The notes under the pieces are model-generated. The model worked only from the letters and a program-made list of their open reading frames with translations. It searched no databases and had not been told where the DNA came from. Shown here piece after piece: positions 18,197 to 28,213 of a stretch of 56,151 bases of DNA. How positions within the stretch are numbered: position 1 is the first letter of the stretch; each line of letters begins with the position of its first letter. Position numbers and translations under genes: made by a program. The stretch is from a bacterium (lineage in GTDB: Bacteria; Verrucomicrobiota; Lentisphaeria; Victivallales; GWF2-38-69), in the NCBI GenBank assembly GCA_021781705.1, contig JAJXWI010000010.1, positions 1-56,151 of the forward strand, given 5' to 3'.

Positions 18197-19996
18197 TTAT
18201 GTTTTCTTTAAATTATAAATTCTCTTTTTAAACGGTTTATACTGAATTCCTGCCCATTTCAACTCCATGTGATTTGAAAACTCCAATGCGTTAAGCCTTA
18301 TTCCATGTATAAGAACAGCCATCAGACCCAGAACTATATTGAGCGAATGCCCTGCGATGAGTATAATAAAAGCAAAAACTGCCAGCCAATGAGATATTTC
18401 CACTACCTGTTCTCCCATCATATTAAAGTTTTCTGCTATGTATACGGCAGCTATTCCTACTGCGAAGAGACGTATGTAAGAAAGGACATCTACAAAACTT
18501 TGTATCAGGGATAAGGGCGTTTCAAATATTGCTTCCGGCTTGTTCCAGTGAACATAGAATAAAAGTATAAATCCTACTCCAACACCGTAAAGCCAGAAAA
18601 CAAAAGCAGGAAATGCCATATCAGGGAATAGTATCAGTTTTACTGCGGTAAAGAAATTCCCCCATATTACCAGAGCCCAACCTAGCTGCCCTAGAGCCCG
18701 AATAGAGTAGCGCATTATTATTAAAAATTTCCATATTCTGGCTAATGATAGATGTATAGCGGCTACAAGGAAGCATATCAATTGCAAATTGCGGTTTTTT
18801 GTTTCAGGATTAGAAAGAAAGTCTAATCCATGCATTTGTTTTGGTAAAGCTTTTTCTGCGACCCCAAAATAAGTGCCCGTCATGGATCCCCATATTATTG
18901 TGAGTATGCTGAAAAAGATAAAAAGATTTAACGTCAGCTGGGCATTTTTATTTCTCTTAAGGAAGAACTTTAATACTATCCCTACAAGAAGGAATATTAC
19001 TCCGTATCCGGCATCCCCTATTATCAAGGCAAAAAAGATACCGAGGAATATCAAGAAACACCAACTGATATCCCATTCCTTGTATCCTGGAGATATCCCG
19101 AGGAAATCAAAAATTGGCTTGGACATCCTGAATGCTTTTGGAATATTAAGGCAGGTCGGAACAATATCTTCTTCTTTTGGTTTTTCTAATAGTACGCCCC
19201 ATCCGTCCTTTTTAGCTGTTGAAAGGAACAGGTGTTCTTTTTTCTTAGGAATATACCCTTTTATATACACAAGGTTTTTTTCTTTTTCTAGAGTTTCTTT
19301 GCTTACGCAAAACTCAAGAGCTTCTTCAAGTTTTGTTTTGTATTCCTTAATTATTTCGAGATTAGCAGACAAGTCATCTATGAGCTTCCTGTTTTCCTGT
19401 ATCATGTCATTTATGGTTTCTATTTCCCACTCCAGATCATTAAGAGAAGTTTTTGCCGTTGGTAATGAGTCTAAAGGAAGTTCGTCTTTCTTATGTTTTT
19501 CTTTGGAGATCAGAACAAAATAATAACGCCCTTTATTTTTAGATATTATTTCAATTACACCTTTTGACCTAAATTTCTCGATTTCTTTTTTTCCTGATGA
19601 GCAGAGGTATACATAAACACCGCATGCCTCAAGTTTTTCTATTGAATCAAAAGAAAAATTTCCCCAGGGCAATAGCTTTTCTAAACTCTTCTCTTTTATT
19701 TCAATTTCCTTCTGCAGAGAATTATTTTCATCAATAGTTCTGATGAGAAAATCTGTGAGTATTTTCGGGTTTGCTTTGCTATAAGTTTTTGCCTCTTCAG
19801 AAGTTTTTGTCTCTGAAAGTATGAATATGGATTGGTTAACCTTTTCCAGTCCTTCCTTAACAGCTGTAACTTCCGTAGAGCAGGGGTTCTGCACTTGATC
19901 TATATGCATAACACCCAATTTTCTGAGCCCCTTAAGCGTAGCAATCTGGTCTTCTTTTCTACAGATAACAGTTGCCTTTACCATTCTTTCTATCAT
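18197..19996 (-). CDS. ntpI: V-type ATPase membrane subunit I (a-type stator)
   Basis: This is the stator subunit through which ions reach the K ring. The N-terminal 310 residues are a soluble, coiled-coil-rich arm that contacts the peripheral stalk. About seven membrane helices follow from about 325 to 585. The start ATG overlaps the ntpD stop (ATGA), indicating translational coupling. The length of 599 aa is short for the family (about 600-660), as in Chlamydia and Borrelia. The conserved membrane Arg region is within I-R-L-F-A-V-G-I-A-A-V-Y-I-A. Confidence 0.93.
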   Translation of the reverse strand: MIERMVKATVICRKEDQIATLKGLRKLGVMHIDQVQNPCSTEVTAVKEGLEKVNQSIFILSETKTSEEAKTYSKANPKILTDFLIRTIDENNSLQKEIEIKEKSLEKLLPWGNFSFDSIEKLEACGVYVYLCSSGKKEIEKFRSKGVIEIISKNKGRYYFVLISKEKHKKDELPLDSLPTAKTSLNDLEWEIETINDMIQENRKLIDDLSANLEIIKEYKTKLEEALEFCVSKETLEKEKNLVYIKGYIPKKKEHLFLSTAKKDGWGVLLEKPKEEDIVPTCLNIPKAFRMSKPIFDFLGISPGYKEWDISWCFLIFLGIFFALIIGDAGYGVIFLLVGIVLKFFLKRNKNAQLTLNLFIFFSILTIIWGSMTGTYFGVAEKALPKQMHGLDFLSNPETKNRNLQLICFLVAAIHLSLARIWKFLIIMRYSIRALGQLGWALVIWGNFFTAVKLILFPDMAFPAFVFWLYGVGVGFILLFYVHWNKPEAIFETPLSLIQSFVDVLSYIRLFAVGIAAVYIAENFNMMGEQVVEISHWLAVFAFIILIAGHSLNIVLGLMAVLIHGIRLNALEFSNHMELKWAGIQYKPFKKRIYNLKKT

Positions 19997-20601
19997 AAGG
20001 CTGCCTCTGCTAATTTGCTTTTTGCAATTTTTGACCTGCCAACAGCCGAGGTCGACTGATCTCCAAGATATATCTGAATTTTTCTTATATTTTCTTTAGC
20101 CTCAGGTATCTTAACCTTTTCAAAGAGATTTACGCGCTGAGTTGTAACTTTTAGCTCATCATTTATTCTTTTGTACTGCTCAACGAGTATATCTCTTTCA
20201 GCTCTGATTTCAATTAGGGCGCAAATGGCTTTTGTCGCATCATCTATCCATGGTGATTCATAAAATAAGTCATACTCATCTATTTTGAAGCGGGTCGCTG
20301 TATAAACAGGTATTGGCACACCTGCTATATTGTTCAGAGAAGTATCAGTACCTAAGATATGGATAAGTTTTGCTATTTTTTGTACCTCCTCCAATACTCC
20401 AAACATTGAAATCCATGAGGTAATATTGTTTTTGAATTCCGATTCTTTTCTCTTATTATTCTCAATCCTTTCCTGACTTTTTTGTGTTTCAAGCTGAAGC
20501 TGCAGCTTTTTCAGTTGAAGGGTAGGGAGGAAGCGTGAGAATTGCTTAAGTGCATCCCTTTGTGTCTTTAGTTCACCTTTTGTTAATTTGATTTTAGGCA
20601 T
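19993..20601 (-). CDS. ntpD: V-type ATPase subunit D (central rotor shaft)
   Basis: A 202-aa, almost wholly helical protein starts K-I-K-L-T-K-G-E-L-K-T-Q-R, the usual beginning of subunit D. It forms the long antiparallel coiled-coil shaft inside the A3B3 head that turns the K ring. The GGAG ribosome site is 29 bp after ntpB, and its TGA overlaps the ntpI start. Confidence 0.92.
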   Translation of the reverse strand: MPKIKLTKGELKTQRDALKQFSRFLPTLQLKKLQLQLETQKSQERIENNKRKESEFKNNITSWISMFGVLEEVQKIAKLIHILGTDTSLNNIAGVPIPVYTATRFKIDEYDLFYESPWIDDATKAICALIEIRAERDILVEQYKRINDELKVTTQRVNLFEKVKIPEAKENIRKIQIYLGDQSTSAVGRSKIAKSKLAEAAL

Positions 20602-20630
20602 TTTATCTGCTCCGGGAGATCAGAGTTTAA

Positions 20631-21926
20631 TTAAGTTTTCGGCCAGAATTCATTTAATAAATCGGTTTTCATGCCAGTTTCAGCCTTTTCAAAGCATTCC
20701 GCAAGTGTTTTCCATCCTAAATCCAGGGCTTCTTCCAAGGGGATATTTACTGAAAGATCCATCATTCTGCTTTCAAAAAATGCGCCATATTTCAGAAGTT
20801 TATTATCCCAATTGCTCATTTTGAATCCCATTGACTGCTTTTCGCAGGTTTCCTTGTAACTGGAGTAGAGCCTTATCATTGTATCCATTATTGCCCTATG
20901 ATCCTTACGAGTATCGCCATTGACCTGTTGTTTAAGTCGACTGAGAGATCCAAACGGTTCTATCCTTCCGTTTTTCAGGTAGTACTGCCCCTCGGTTATG
21001 TATCCTGTATTATCAGGAACAGGATGAGTAACATCATCGCCCGGCATAGTTGTGACCGCAAGAATTGTAATTGACCCTGCGCCTTCGAGATCCACGGCTT
21101 TTTCATATCTTGAGGCAAGCTGGCTATAAAGATCTCCGGGATAGCCGCGATTAGATGGAATTTGTTCCATCGTAATGGCTATCTCCTTTAATGCGTCGGA
21201 AAAGTTTGTCATGTCCGTAAGAAGAACCAGGACATTTTTCCCTTCAATTGCGTACGCTTCAGCTACTGCCAGAGACATATCCGGAACAAGCAGACATTCT
21301 ACTACCGGGTCTGAGGCAGTATGCACGAACATTACTGTTCTGGTCAGAGCCCCGTGTTCGTCTAGAGTATTTTTAAAATAGAGATAATCGTCATACTTGA
21401 GCCCCATTCCGCCAAGAATGATCACATCCACTTCGGCCTGCATGGCGATCCTGGCCATTAACGGATTATAAGGCTCTCCGGCAACAGAGAAAATAGGTAT
21501 TTTTTGTGAAACGACAAGAGAGTTAAAAAGGTCTATCATAGGTATGCCTGTTCTAACCATTCGTTTTGGAATAATCCTTTTTGCCGGATTGACAGAAGGG
21601 CCTCCTATTTCTTTCATTTTTTCCATAATCGCAGGACGCTTGTCTCTAGGCTCGCCTGCGCCGTTGAACACTCTGCCCATCAGATTTTCGGATGATGAAA
21701 CCTGCATCTGTTTTCCAAGAAATCTGACTTCATCATTAGTTGATACTCCGCGGCTTCCAGCAAAAATTTGAAGATAAACTTTGTTATGATTCAATCTTAT
21801 TACTTGAGCTAAAGAGACTCCTCTCTTTGTCGTAATTTCCGCGAGATCGTTATAAGCTACACCTTCAGCTTCAACGGTAATTACATTTCCAGAAACCTGT
21901 AATATTTTATGATAAACTTTACGCAT
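20631..21926 (-). CDS. ntpB: V-type ATPase subunit B (non-catalytic head)
   Basis: This is the non-catalytic nucleotide-binding head subunit alternating with A. It has 431 aa from the ATG at 21926, which sits 8 bases from an AAAGGAG site and overlaps the last codons of ntpA; an in-frame TTG two codons earlier is too close to that site. Visible are the degenerate P-loop region [28 protein letters not shown] and S-R-Y-E-K-A. It assembles as A3B3 with ntpA. Confidence 0.95.
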   Translation of the reverse strand: MRKVYHKILQVSGNVITVEAEGVAYNDLAEITTKRGVSLAQVIRLNHNKVYLQIFAGSRGVSTNDEVRFLGKQMQVSSSENLMGRVFNGAGEPRDKRPAIMEKMKEIGGPSVNPAKRIIPKRMVRTGIPMIDLFNSLVVSQKIPIFSVAGEPYNPLMARIAMQAEVDVIILGGMGLKYDDYLYFKNTLDEHGALTRTVMFVHTASDPVVECLLVPDMSLAVAEAYAIEGKNVLVLLTDMTNFSDALKEIAITMEQIPSNRGYPGDLYSQLASRYEKAVDLEGAGSITILAVTTMPGDDVTHPVPDNTGYITEGQYYLKNGRIEPFGSLSRLKQQVNGDTRKDHRAIMDTMIRLYSSYKETCEKQSMGFKMSNWDNKLLKYGAFFESRMMDLSVNIPLEEALDLGWKTLAECFEKAETGMKTDLLNEFWPKT

Positions 21927-23652
21927 GGGCAAACTCCTTTAGTTTGCTGTTAATCGAATTTTCATGATACTGAAATTTATCACATTTGAACTTCATATAG
22001 TTCCAGTCGATAAATATCTGTCTCAATTCAACAAAAAACTTTCTAGCCTCTTCTTTATCTTTAAAGTTAAACCTCGCATCAAGTATGTTTATTACCCTGG
22101 TAAACACATGTTTTTGTCTTTCTTCATCGCTAGCTCCATCTATTGCATCAAAAGTATTCTGCTGCAAATAGACTGAGTCAAGAAACTCGCTTTTTAAGTA
22201 GATGGTATAATCGTCAATGCTTGTACCTTCCTCTCCAACTACGCTCATCATTTGATTGACTTCGTTGCCTTTTCTCAGGGTTTGCCTTGCTTTCTCAATC
22301 ATTTTCTCATCAACTATGCTTTTATAATGGCTCCAGCTTTCAAGCGGATGAATAGACGGAAACCGCCTGGCTTCAGCTCGTTGTCTTGAAAGCCCGAGAA
22401 AGGCGCCAATCACTTTTAATGTTGCCTGAGTTACCGGTTCTTCAAAGTTCCCCCCTGCGGGGCTTACTGCTCCGCCGATGGTAACAGATCCCAACGAACC
22501 ATTATTAAGTTTTACGAGACCAGCTCTTTCATAGAAGCTGGCTACCAGAGACTCAAGATATGCTGGGAATCCTTCTTCTCCGGGTATTTCTTCCAGCCTT
22601 CCGGACATTTCTCGCATTGCTTGCGCCCATCTTGATGTGGAGTCAGCCAAAAGAAGAGTATTAAGCCCCATTTGCCTGTAATATTCAGCCAGTGTTACTG
22701 CTGTATAAACGGAAGCTTCTCTGGCGGCTACCGGCATTGAGCTCGTGTTGCATATAATAACCGAACGCTCCATAAGCGTTCTGCCTGTTCTGGGGTCTTC
22801 AAGTTGGGGGTACTCTTTCAAGATTTCGACAACCTCCCCGGCACGCTCGCCACAGGCGCATATTATCACTATATCAGTCTGGGCGTATTGGCTTATGGAG
22901 TGTTGCAATACTGTTTTTCCTGCGCCGAAAGGACCAGGTGTACAAAAGGTTCCTCCAACGGCAACAGGGAAGAAAGTATCTATAATCCTATTTTGTGTTA
23001 TAAGAGTTTTTTCAGGTGATACTTTTTCCATGTAACAGGTAATGGGAATTTTAACAGGCCATCTCTGCGTCATTGTGACCTCTTTTTTGTCGCCCGTTTC
23101 GCTGGTTATTACTGCTATTTTTTCCCTGATATTATAACTGCCATTGGCGATAATACTCTCAACCGTCCATGTCCCCTTTAAATCGAAAGGGGCACAAATA
23201 TAATGAGTATAAATTCCTTCAGGAACCCTTCCCACATAGGTGCCTGCATTTATGCTGTCTCCGACTTTTACAATGGATGTAAAATCCCATTTTTTTACTT
23301 CGTCTAAAGGAGGCATATACAATCCTCTTTCAAGAAAGAAACCAGTTCTTTCAGCTAATCTGTCCAGAGGATTCTGTAAACCGTCATAAACCATCGTCAG
23401 GAGGCCTGGCCCTAGCTCAACACTTAGAAGTTCATCCGTAAATTCTACCATATCGTGTATTTTTAATCCATTGGTTGATTCAAAAACCTGAAGGTCAGCA
23501 TTTGCGCCCCTTATACGGATAACTTCGCACTTAAGTTTTTTATCTCCAATGACGGCGTAGGCCACCTCATTCTGTGTAACGAAAGTATCGAACTTAACGG
23601 TAATCATGTTTCCGTTGATTCCAACTATTTGGCCTGTATTCCTTTCGATCAT
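21919..23652 (-). CDS. ntpA: V-type ATPase catalytic subunit A
   Basis: This is the catalytic ATP-hydrolysing subunit (577 aa). The Walker A motif G-P-F-G-A-G-K-T is at 240-247, catalytic Glu269 lies in C-G-E-R-A-G-E-V, and a Walker B-like [10 protein letters not shown] follows. The V/A-type non-homologous insertion (about 110-190) is present, which separates it from F-type beta. The ATG follows AGAGGAGA. The 577-aa length matches bacterial V-type A subunits. Confidence 0.97.
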   Translation of the reverse strand: MIERNTGQIVGINGNMITVKFDTFVTQNEVAYAVIGDKKLKCEVIRIRGANADLQVFESTNGLKIHDMVEFTDELLSVELGPGLLTMVYDGLQNPLDRLAERTGFFLERGLYMPPLDEVKKWDFTSIVKVGDSINAGTYVGRVPEGIYTHYICAPFDLKGTWTVESIIANGSYNIREKIAVITSETGDKKEVTMTQRWPVKIPITCYMEKVSPEKTLITQNRIIDTFFPVAVGGTFCTPGPFGAGKTVLQHSISQYAQTDIVIICACGERAGEVVEILKEYPQLEDPRTGRTLMERSVIICNTSSMPVAAREASVYTAVTLAEYYRQMGLNTLLLADSTSRWAQAMREMSGRLEEIPGEEGFPAYLESLVASFYERAGLVKLNNGSLGSVTIGGAVSPAGGNFEEPVTQATLKVIGAFLGLSRQRAEARRFPSIHPLESWSHYKSIVDEKMIEKARQTLRKGNEVNQMMSVVGEEGTSIDDYTIYLKSEFLDSVYLQQNTFDAIDGASDEERQKHVFTRVINILDARFNFKDKEEARKFFVELRQIFIDWNYMKFKCDKFQYHENSINSKLKEFAHA

Positions 23653-23683
23653 ATTCGTTGATCTCCTCTTATATAGAAATTAA

Positions 23684-24223
23684 TTAAATATCTTTAGCCT
23701 GATAAAGAGAGTCTAGTATGGTACTCAAATTTTTCTGCCCCGTCTCCGTTTTTCTGGCAATCCACTTTTCACAGATGAGCAAGCGTAGTTTGTATGCGCA
23801 AAGCTTTTCTAAATCAAAAAAATGTTGCGTCTCAAGAAAATCTATTGTTTCCCACCTTAACCTGTCAAGCGCCATCTCCTTTTCCCTTGGGTTTGCTGCG
23901 GAAAAAGAGTCCTGTACACCTCTTTCTATGTCGGTATATATTTTGTCTTCTGGTTTCAGATAGGGAAGAGGATCTTTATTTAATTTTGCAGCTCTGTTTT
24001 TTACGGAACTGTTTCTGATGATCTCTTCATATTTATACCAATCTCTGATGAAACTATTATCTGCACTGATATCTTCAATGTTTAGAGTAAGTCTGGAAAG
24101 TTTTTCGATATCCGATTTCCCAATCCATGCGCTGCATAAACTCATAAATTCTTCAGAAGAATAATATGGCTTCTCTCCTAATATTATTGCAGGTAAGGAG
24201 CTTATCAGATAGTAATAAGACAT
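23684..24223 (-). CDS. V-ATPase operon DUF2764-type protein
   Basis: The ATG at 24223 overlaps the ntpE stop (TAATG), so the longer upstream frame is not used. The protein has 179 aa and opens M-S-Y-Y-Y-L-I-S-S-L-P, the hallmark start of the DUF2764 family. That family sits at this place in the V-ATPase operons of Chlamydiae, Bacteroidetes and spirochaetes. It is helical, and its position suggests it stands in for subunit C, which is otherwise missing. That role is inferred from synteny. Confidence 0.85.
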   Translation of the reverse strand: MSYYYLISSLPAIILGEKPYYSSEEFMSLCSAWIGKSDIEKLSRLTLNIEDISADNSFIRDWYKYEEIIRNSSVKNRAAKLNKDPLPYLKPEDKIYTDIERGVQDSFSAANPREKEMALDRLRWETIDFLETQHFFDLEKLCAYKLRLLICEKWIARKTETGQKNLSTILDSLYQAKDI

Positions 24224-24837
24224 TACCTGATTTCTCCCTTTATCATGGAAGTCAAACGGGGACCTATATATTCGCAAATTATGTCTGTAATCGTGGCATC
24301 AGAAAAGTCGAAAAATACATCACTTCCGTTAAAACCTACTTTTACTCCGGCAGAAAATTCACTGCCTTTAAGGATTTCGGGTTTGTTTTTTAAGCTTCCT
24401 GCTAAAGAAGTTTTTATACCGTCATTTAATTTGTCAATATCTTTTTGAGAAAGAATAACTTGAAGAGAGATATCTTTATTTTCCTGTTTGATATAGGCGT
24501 CAACCATCTTTTTAATTATCTCCGAAATTAGTTCCTGTGTCATAGCGGCGCCAACGGCATCTTTTACGCATCTCTTCAATCTGTTAAGGAGTTCAGATTC
24601 CAGAGAAATTGCTATATCCCTTGCAGCTTGTTTTATCGTGGATTTGGAACGTTCTTCGATTTTTTTAACTTCTTCATTAGCTGTTTTTATTATTGCTTCA
24701 GCTTCCATAGTGTTACGCTGAATTATAGCTTCAGCGTTTTTTTTCGCCTCGGAAATAATCTCTTCTTTTTGCTGTTCAGCTTGCTCTATACCCTCTTTTT
24801 GTATCCGGTCCAACAATCCTTGAAGTTCATTTGCCAT
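24223..24837 (-). CDS. ntpE: V-type ATPase subunit E (peripheral stalk)
   Basis: A 204-aa protein has a long N-terminal charged coiled coil (about 5-85, rich in E-A/K-A-E) and a compact C-terminal domain ending near G-P-R-L-T-S-M-I, as in subunit E. It forms the peripheral stalk that holds the head static. It is the first gene of the operon, with an AAGGAGA site. The operon promoter must lie in 24838-24960. No separate G/H partner, F or C subunit is found. Confidence 0.88.
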   Translation of the reverse strand: MANELQGLLDRIQKEGIEQAEQQKEEIISEAKKNAEAIIQRNTMEAEAIIKTANEEVKKIEERSKSTIKQAARDIAISLESELLNRLKRCVKDAVGAAMTQELISEIIKKMVDAYIKQENKDISLQVILSQKDIDKLNDGIKTSLAGSLKNKPEILKGSEFSAGVKVGFNGSDVFFDFSDATITDIICEYIGPRLTSMIKGEIR

Positions 24838-24960
24838 TTAACCGTCTCCTTGAAAAAAATATTAAAAAATATAAACAGCCTACAGATTCTCCCGAAATAG
24901 TGTTGTGTTAGAGTTTAGTGCAAAAAAATAATAATTCAAGCTTCATCGCTTTTCACTATT

Positions 24961-25440
24961 TTAGCTCGACGCTAGTAAAGTGTTTACAAACACAGCTACG
25001 CCCTCACCCCTTCCACAAAATCCCATTTTCTCGGTGGTTTTGGGTTTTATTGAAATATTAGCCGTTTCTGTGTTCAATATACTCGCGATACTCTTTTGTA
25101 TGTCAGTGATAAAAGGGGACAATTTGGGCTTTTCTATAATTACAGTAGAGTCAATATTAACTATCTGCCACTCTTTAAAGCTGTTATGAGAGATAACTGT
25201 TTTCAGAAGTTCCATGCTGTTTGCATTCTTATATTTTATATCATTATCGGGAAACCATGTTCCTATATTGCCAAGTGATAATGCGCCTATGAGGGAGTCT
25301 ATGATTGCGTGGGTGAGCACGTCGGCATCGCTGTGCCCCTCAAGCCCAAGTTCAAAAGGTATTGTTATTCCGCCAAGTATTAAAGGTCTGCCGAAAACAA
25401 GTTTATGAGCATCAAAACCTTGTCCAATTCTGAATTTCAT
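24961..25440 (-). CDS. ispF: 2-C-methyl-D-erythritol 2,4-cyclodiphosphate synthase
   Basis: This enzyme of the MEP pathway to isoprenoids cyclises the CDP-methylerythritol phosphate intermediate with release of CMP. The length is 159 aa, as usual. Zinc ligands D10, H12 and H44 lie in F-D-A-H and D-V-L-T-H; G-H-S-D-A-D and the C-terminal T-E-K-M-G-F-C-G-R-G-E-G are diagnostic. It is 18 bp downstream of lptE on the same strand, probably one operon. Confidence 0.96.
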   Translation of the reverse strand: MKFRIGQGFDAHKLVFGRPLILGGITIPFELGLEGHSDADVLTHAIIDSLIGALSLGNIGTWFPDNDIKYKNANSMELLKTVISHNSFKEWQIVNIDSTVIIEKPKLSPFITDIQKSIASILNTETANISIKPKTTEKMGFCGRGEGVAVFVNTLLASS

Positions 25441-25458
25441 AGTTAGATACTTATCCTT

Positions 25459-25983
25459 TTACCATGCTTCCGCAGTCGCTGAAACAGCACCCATCGCAAC
25501 TACATAACAAGCCTGCTGTAACGCACTTTGTTGCGCAGTGTATAAGTCTGCGGGGACTTGGTATTGAGTGCTATCAGAGACCTGAGTCGTTGCTACCAGA
25601 GGTTTAGATCTTCCCGGTATTATTACAGTAAACTCAAGTGTTATAGTCATTGTAAAGAGAGCTGTCATGTAAGTAATACTGCTGTTACTTTTGTTTGAAG
25701 TGATATTCGTAGCCGTAATTGCGATATTTAAAACTCGCGCATACATTATGCAGTCGGCTTCATTCATTTCTTTTACTTTCCATGAACCATCCTTCTGGAA
25801 AGATTCGGATAGCGCCTGTTTCATGTATTCTGCTGCATTGGGTATATATGTTTCATTTTTTACCGGCGCAATTGCTATGGTTTTAATTTGGGGATGCGCG
25901 ATTGAGCCCATGTGATATCCACAAGAAGTTAAAAACAACAGCGAAAATGCGAAGGCAACAAAGTGTGCTAAATATTTTTTCAT
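25459..25983 (-). CDS. lptE: LptE-like outer-membrane lipoprotein
   Basis: The signal peptide ends in the lipobox L-T-S-C-G-Y-H, so Cys21 would be lipidated. The mature start (C-G-Y-H, then I-K-T-I-A-I-A-P-V-K-N-E-T) is the LptE pattern. LptE plugs the LptD barrel that inserts lipopolysaccharide in the outer membrane. At 174 aa it has normal length. It sits between a BamD-like gene and ispF with 18-bp gaps. lptD is not in the window. Confidence 0.82.
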   Translation of the reverse strand: MKKYLAHFVAFAFSLLFLTSCGYHMGSIAHPQIKTIAIAPVKNETYIPNAAEYMKQALSESFQKDGSWKVKEMNEADCIMYARVLNIAITATNITSNKSNSSITYMTALFTMTITLEFTVIIPGRSKPLVATTQVSDSTQYQVPADLYTAQQSALQQACYVVAMGAVSATAEAW

Positions 25984-26001
25984 TATTTTATTCGTGCCAG
26001 G

Positions 26002-27105
26002 TTATAATTTATTTTTAAATTTATCCTTTTCCAGGTTATCTTCACTTATCCCCATATCTGTTATCGGAGATATCCATTTCCTCCCACTATTTTGTGGGAT
26101 AACAAGCAGTTTATCTTCTTCTTGAGGAAAAGAAGCAACCGTATATTTGCTTGGTTCTTCTTTTTCTTGCTCCAGAGTTTTTGGGTAAAGCGGCATCTCA
26201 ATTTCGTCTAACAAGGCATAAGCTTTATTTATACTCTTGGTTTCTGGATAGTTAACCAGTATTTCTCTTATATACTTTTTCGAGGCATTAGTATTTTCTA
26301 TGCTGTTGTAATATTTAGCAATGCCTAATAACCGTTCAGCCTCTAATTCATATGTTTTTTTTATGGCATTCTTTGCCCATGGGATTTCTTTTGCGTCAGG
26401 ATATTTTTCTATAAATTCCTTAAACATAGTCCTGGCTTCTCTCGCCTTGCTGCCGTCGCCATCGCCTGATTTTGCCTGTTGAAGGTGTATGTTTGCGAGA
26501 TCAATGTATGCAAATCTGGTCAACTCAGAACTCTTGTACTGAAGTATCATTTTCTTACATATTTCTATAGCCTTGTCAACTTTTCTGGTAGTGACATACC
26601 TTGTTCCCATTTTTAACATCATTTCAGGAACAAAACTGGCAAAGGGAGACTGCTTCATTATTGCTTCGTAAACTTCCAGGCTCTTGTCTTCATCTTTTAA
26701 CCATGGTACCCAGCTGAATGGAGTATCTCTATACCCTTCATAAAATGAATTGCCTATTTCATATTCTCTGGCTACTGCGCTTTTAAAATCAATTTGATCC
26801 GGGCAGTCTTCTGTCAGTCTCTTAAGAGCTTCGAATTCGTGGAATTTCATGTCGGCCTTGCGGTAAGCTTCTGCCTTTTTCTTTAATGCGTTGGACTTTA
26901 GGAGATGAGTGTCGGCAAACAATTCCGCAGCCGCAAATTTTTTTGCGGCGTCTTTGTAAGATCCTTTAGAAAATTCAGCCATGCCTTCCTGGTAGGCCTT
27001 TTCTGACTCGACGTCTGTGGCGAAAGTTTCAGAAAATGACAAGACTAACAGAAAGGAACAAAAAGCATATGAAAGTATTTTTCTTAGCACTATTTTAAAC
27101 TCCAA
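26002..27105 (-). CDS. BamD-like exported TPR protein
   Basis: A signal peptide (about 1-29, no lipobox Cys at the usual place) is followed by TPR-type helices. They are seen as A-Y-Q-E-G-M-A-E-F-S-K-G-S-Y-K-D-A-A-K-K-F (about 37-57), a pair near 165-190, and a segment with F-I-E-K-Y-P-D-A-K-E-I-P-W-A-K near 235. The pattern fits the outer-membrane assembly factor BamD/tol-pal YbgF family. The C-terminal 60 residues are low-complexity and charged. It heads the probable operon with lptE and ispF. A different TPR scaffold role is possible. Confidence 0.65.
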   Translation of the reverse strand: MEFKIVLRKILSYAFCSFLLVLSFSETFATDVESEKAYQEGMAEFSKGSYKDAAKKFAAAELFADTHLLKSNALKKKAEAYRKADMKFHEFEALKRLTEDCPDQIDFKSAVAREYEIGNSFYEGYRDTPFSWVPWLKDEDKSLEVYEAIMKQSPFASFVPEMMLKMGTRYVTTRKVDKAIEICKKMILQYKSSELTRFAYIDLANIHLQQAKSGDGDGSKAREARTMFKEFIEKYPDAKEIPWAKNAIKKTYELEAERLLGIAKYYNSIENTNASKKYIREILVNYPETKSINKAYALLDEIEMPLYPKTLEQEKEEPSKYTVASFPQEEDKLLVIPQNSGRKWISPITDMGISEDNLEKDKFKNKL

Positions 27106-27181
27106 AATATATTCAAAACAATATAATCTGAATAAGTACTGTCTTCAACAATAAATCAGAGCTAATTTTACACTAAATCAA

Positions 27182-27382
27182 ATGAAGTGCGATTTTCTTG
27201 CAAAAAATACCACTGGTGAAGTCAACAGCATTGATCGTTTTTATGGCTGGTTTTAGGATAAAGAATTTTATTTTAAACCTGATAGAACGCCTCTGCCATC
27301 CAAAAAAAAGCTTAAAAATCCATTCGATAAAACAGGCATCTTCCTAGGAGGATCTGTCCTAGATCAAGTCGGAGACGGCTAG
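27182..27382 (+). pseudogene. Possible gene relic with an in-frame TAG
   Basis: From ATG 27182 a frame reads 24 codons, a TAG at 27254-27256, then 41 more codons to a TAG at 27380-27382. The translation on both sides of the first stop looks protein-like (R-F-Y-G-W-F, stop, D-K-E-F-Y-F-K-P-D). There is no ribosome site, and I do not recognise the protein. It may be the remains of a longer gene. Confidence 0.3.
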
Positions 27383-27473
27383 GGGAGTGTTTACTGAAAT
27401 AGGCTCACGTTCTACGGGGAACGATACTTTATCTATATGCGAGCGGGAATTAAGGGCGCCATTTAATGGCGCC
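27344..27473. repeat. Two inverted repeats in a gene-poor stretch
   Basis: In the 435-bp stretch 27106-27540 there are two inverted repeats: CTAGGA/TCCTAG (27344-27362), and a perfect 9-bp pair GGCGCCATT/AATGGCGCC with a single central base (27455-27473). The second lies about 70 bases after the stop of the minus-strand gene ending at 27541 and may help end its transcript, although no U-tract follows. Confidence 0.5.
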
Positions 27474-27540
27474 TAACGTATGAGGGAGAGCTTAACCTTT
27501 TTTGCTAAAAACTTAACCTGAATTTTGGTGTACTTAACTC

Positions 27541-28038
27541 TTAGTCCAGGTTAACTATGTTCATTTCTCCATCTCCATCTCCATCTTCAAGTCCATCTCC
27601 AACGGTGAGAACGGTTAAAAACTTAATGTTTATATTAAAATCCAGATTACCTGAACTACCTTGTGTTTGTGTTTCAACTTCGAGTTTACTGTCATCGTAG
27701 GTGAATGAGGTATTAGTCGCAGTGAAAAGTGATTTAGCACCATAGTTGAGACTCACGCGGCTATCATTTTTCACAGGAATTACGTAGTGCGAGTTCATAA
27801 TGAATTTTTCATGCTTGCCTTGTTTCAATGATGTAATTCCTGGTACTGCTTTTTCGTTATAATTGAATCTTAAGATTTCTTTCATACGCAGCCGGCCTAA
27901 ATCTATCGGCATATCAATTACAATGTCACCATTGACCTCAGGCGGTATTTCTATTGGATGCGCGTCGTTTGCGAAAGTTGCGCTGCCGAGTATGAGCACT
28001 GTTGTTGCGATCAGACATCCTTGCATAATTTTTTTCAT
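27541..28038 (-). CDS. Exported protein with C-terminal dockerin-like calcium loop
   Basis: The ATG follows TTTTGGAGAT. Signal peptide 1-23 (ends T-F-A). The 140-residue mature part is polar and beta-rich with no recognised fold. The last residues, D-G-D-G-D-G-E-M-N-I-V-N-L-D (152-165), match one half of an EF-hand/dockerin calcium loop (D-x-D-x-D-G-x-x-N-x-x-D-L). A full dockerin has two such loops; only one is present, so a role as a docking module is uncertain. Confidence 0.6.
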   Translation of the reverse strand: MKKIMQGCLIATTVLILGSATFANDAHPIEIPPEVNGDIVIDMPIDLGRLRMKEILRFNYNEKAVPGITSLKQGKHEKFIMNSHYVIPVKNDSRVSLNYGAKSLFTATNTSFTYDDSKLEVETQTQGSSGNLDFNINIKFLTVLTVGDGLEDGDGDGEMNIVNLD

Positions 28039-28213
28039 AGTTACATCTCCAAAATTGTTTATTGTAAATATTTTTTGTATTTGCTAGCCTAATTTCTTCT
28101 GCGTTTAGTAATGTTATGCCTCCTTCCTGGTTTTTTGTACGCAAAAGTATTTATGCTAAATTATCAAGATTATTATGTATTTTGCAATGGCATTTCAAAA
28201 TTTCTAAGATATT

